DNA of 11,653 nucleotides from Methanimicrococcus sp034006575 (GTDB lineage Archaea; Halobacteriota; Methanosarcinia; Methanosarcinales; Methanosarcinaceae), in NCBI GenBank assembly GCA_034006575.1, contig JAVESN010000052.1, positions 1 through 11,653 on the forward strand. The letters run 5' to 3'. The notes beneath the pieces are model-generated. The model did not search any database. It worked only from the letters and a program-made list of their open reading frames with translations, and was not told where the DNA came from. Made by a program: the position numbers and the translations under genes. Numbering within the stretch: the stretch's first letter is position 1; each line of letters begins with the position of its first letter. Positions 11,030 to 11,653 of this stretch are shown here, in pieces.

Positions 11030-11641
11030 TTAAATTTTATGATTTTTCGGCATTTGTACTGTTTGAAGGGTGGACATCAGTTGAAGAGAGTCCATTTTTT
11101 TCTCAATCAGATACCAAACGCAATCTTCTTCGTGATTGACTTCGCATTTGCCGTTTTTTGAGCCGCCGCACGGTCCGTTCATTTGAGATTTGGGGCAGCG
11201 CGTGTTTGGGCAAATGCCGCTGAAATCTCCGACATTGCATTCGCCGCACATGAGGCAAAGACGCTCCGCGGGGGTTGTGGCCAAACAGCCTCCAAGAGAC
11301 AGGGTTTCGTTTGTGCCTGTGACGAGAACGTTTGTCAGAGAAGAAATGACGGCGGTTCCGCTGCCGCAGCCCATGACTAAAATACAGTCCGCGTCTCTTA
11401 TTTTTTCATTTTTAGAAGCCAAATGCTCAAAAGATCGAACGCTGCAAGCCGCGGTCGGTAAAGTCCATCCCAATACGGGATATCCTTCTTGAGTCAAACG
11501 GTCGACCAGGCTCAAAACTTCCGGCTCCCCGCCGGTTTTCATTTTTGCTGCGCAAACGTTGCAACCGACGACGAATATTCCTTTCTTGCCGGCAACGTAG
11601 GGCAGAATTTCTTCAAACGGTTTGGCTTTTGTAATAATCAT
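11030..11641 (-). CDS. metV: MetV-like methylenetetrahydrofolate reductase C-terminal zinc-binding protein
   Basis: A 203-residue Cys-rich protein of the MTHFR_C/MetV family, the partner subunit of MetF in acetogenic bacteria and also found as an extension in larger proteins. It has 14 cysteines. The first group is C27-x2-C30, C66, C86, C92 and C119. A dense C-terminal cluster follows, with C129-x2-C132-x2-C135, C144, C149, C158, C166 and C174. The family signature is CPNTRCPKSQMNGPCGG then GKCEV and DCVWYLI. The cysteines probably bind zinc and possibly an iron-sulfur cluster that feeds electrons to the MetF flavin. The start ATG 11639-11641 gives MIITKAKPFEEI, typical of the family. Only 12 bases precede it and no in-frame stop is visible, so a longer N-terminus cannot be ruled out. 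metF follows after 107 bp. Confidence 0.85.
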   Translation of the reverse strand: MIITKAKPFEEILPYVAGKKGIFVVGCNVCAAKMKTGGEPEVLSLVDRLTQEGYPVLGWTLPTAACSVRSFEHLASKNEKIRDADCILVMGCGSGTAVISSLTNVLVTGTNETLSLGGCLATTPAERLCLMCGECNVGDFSGICPNTRCPKSQMNGPCGGSKNGKCEVNHEEDCVWYLIEKKMDSLQLMSTLQTVQMPKNHKI

Positions 11642-11653
11642 AATATCAGTACG

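Noticed and set aside
11183..11492. Open frames antisense to metV
   Set aside because: The opposite strand encodes a clear MetV-family protein, and these frames have no ribosome-binding site or recognisable domain.

Overview
The window is chromosomal DNA of a methanogenic archaeon, most likely in or near Methanosarcinaceae. An AT-rich relative such as Methanimicrococcus would fit, but genus-level placement is a guess. The archaeal assignment rests on ribosomal proteins L44e and S27e, the small primase subunit PriS next to a GINS protein, pelota, archaeal-type RqcH, DUF655, an F420-ligase family protein and a MetV/MetF pair. Coding regions have moderate GC. Spacers are strongly AT-rich with oligo-T runs, as expected for archaeal terminators.

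Layout, left to right. (1) 1-767, minus: a DUF655 RNA-binding-type protein with a Gly/Arg/Gln-rich tail, cut by the left edge, behind a possibly long structured leader. (2) 1081-1830, plus: a PAP2-family membrane phosphatase. It converges on (3) a minus-strand replication/translation block, priS > GINS > rpl44e > rps27e (4728 down to 1888). priS and the GINS gene overlap by 11 bp. A hairpin/T-tract terminator candidate separates GINS from rpl44e. (4) 4813-8091, plus: rqcH and pelA, 3 nt apart, a ribosome-rescue and quality-control pair that diverges from priS across 84 bp. (5) 8092-8836: a 745-bp stretch without a recognisable gene. It holds a T-rich terminator zone, a long imperfect inverted repeat, diverged direct repeats, a GC-richer block that can fold as a branched RNA, and a 13-bp tandem repeat. 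(6) 11641 down to 8837, minus: metV-like, metF, a divergent cofE-family ligase and a small thioredoxin, all in the same direction and probably one or two transcription units.

Functionally there are three themes. The first is replication initiation (primase plus the GINS subunit of the CMG helicase) beside two ribosomal proteins, a known archaeal association. The second is rescue of stalled ribosomes: pelota splits or rescues the stalled ribosome and RqcH acts on the obstructed large subunit. The third is one-carbon metabolism: a two-subunit methylene-tetrahydrofolate reductase (MetV/MetF) next to a CofE-family gamma-glutamyl ligase. That ligase has an atypical sequence where canonical CofE has an Asp-Thr-x-Gly-Arg element, so it might act on folate rather than, or as well as, F420.

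Most of the window is recognisable housekeeping DNA. The parts most worth follow-up are the divergent CofE-family protein in its folate context and the structured non-coding region at 8092-8836. I see no CRISPR array, insertion sequence, tRNA or rRNA.
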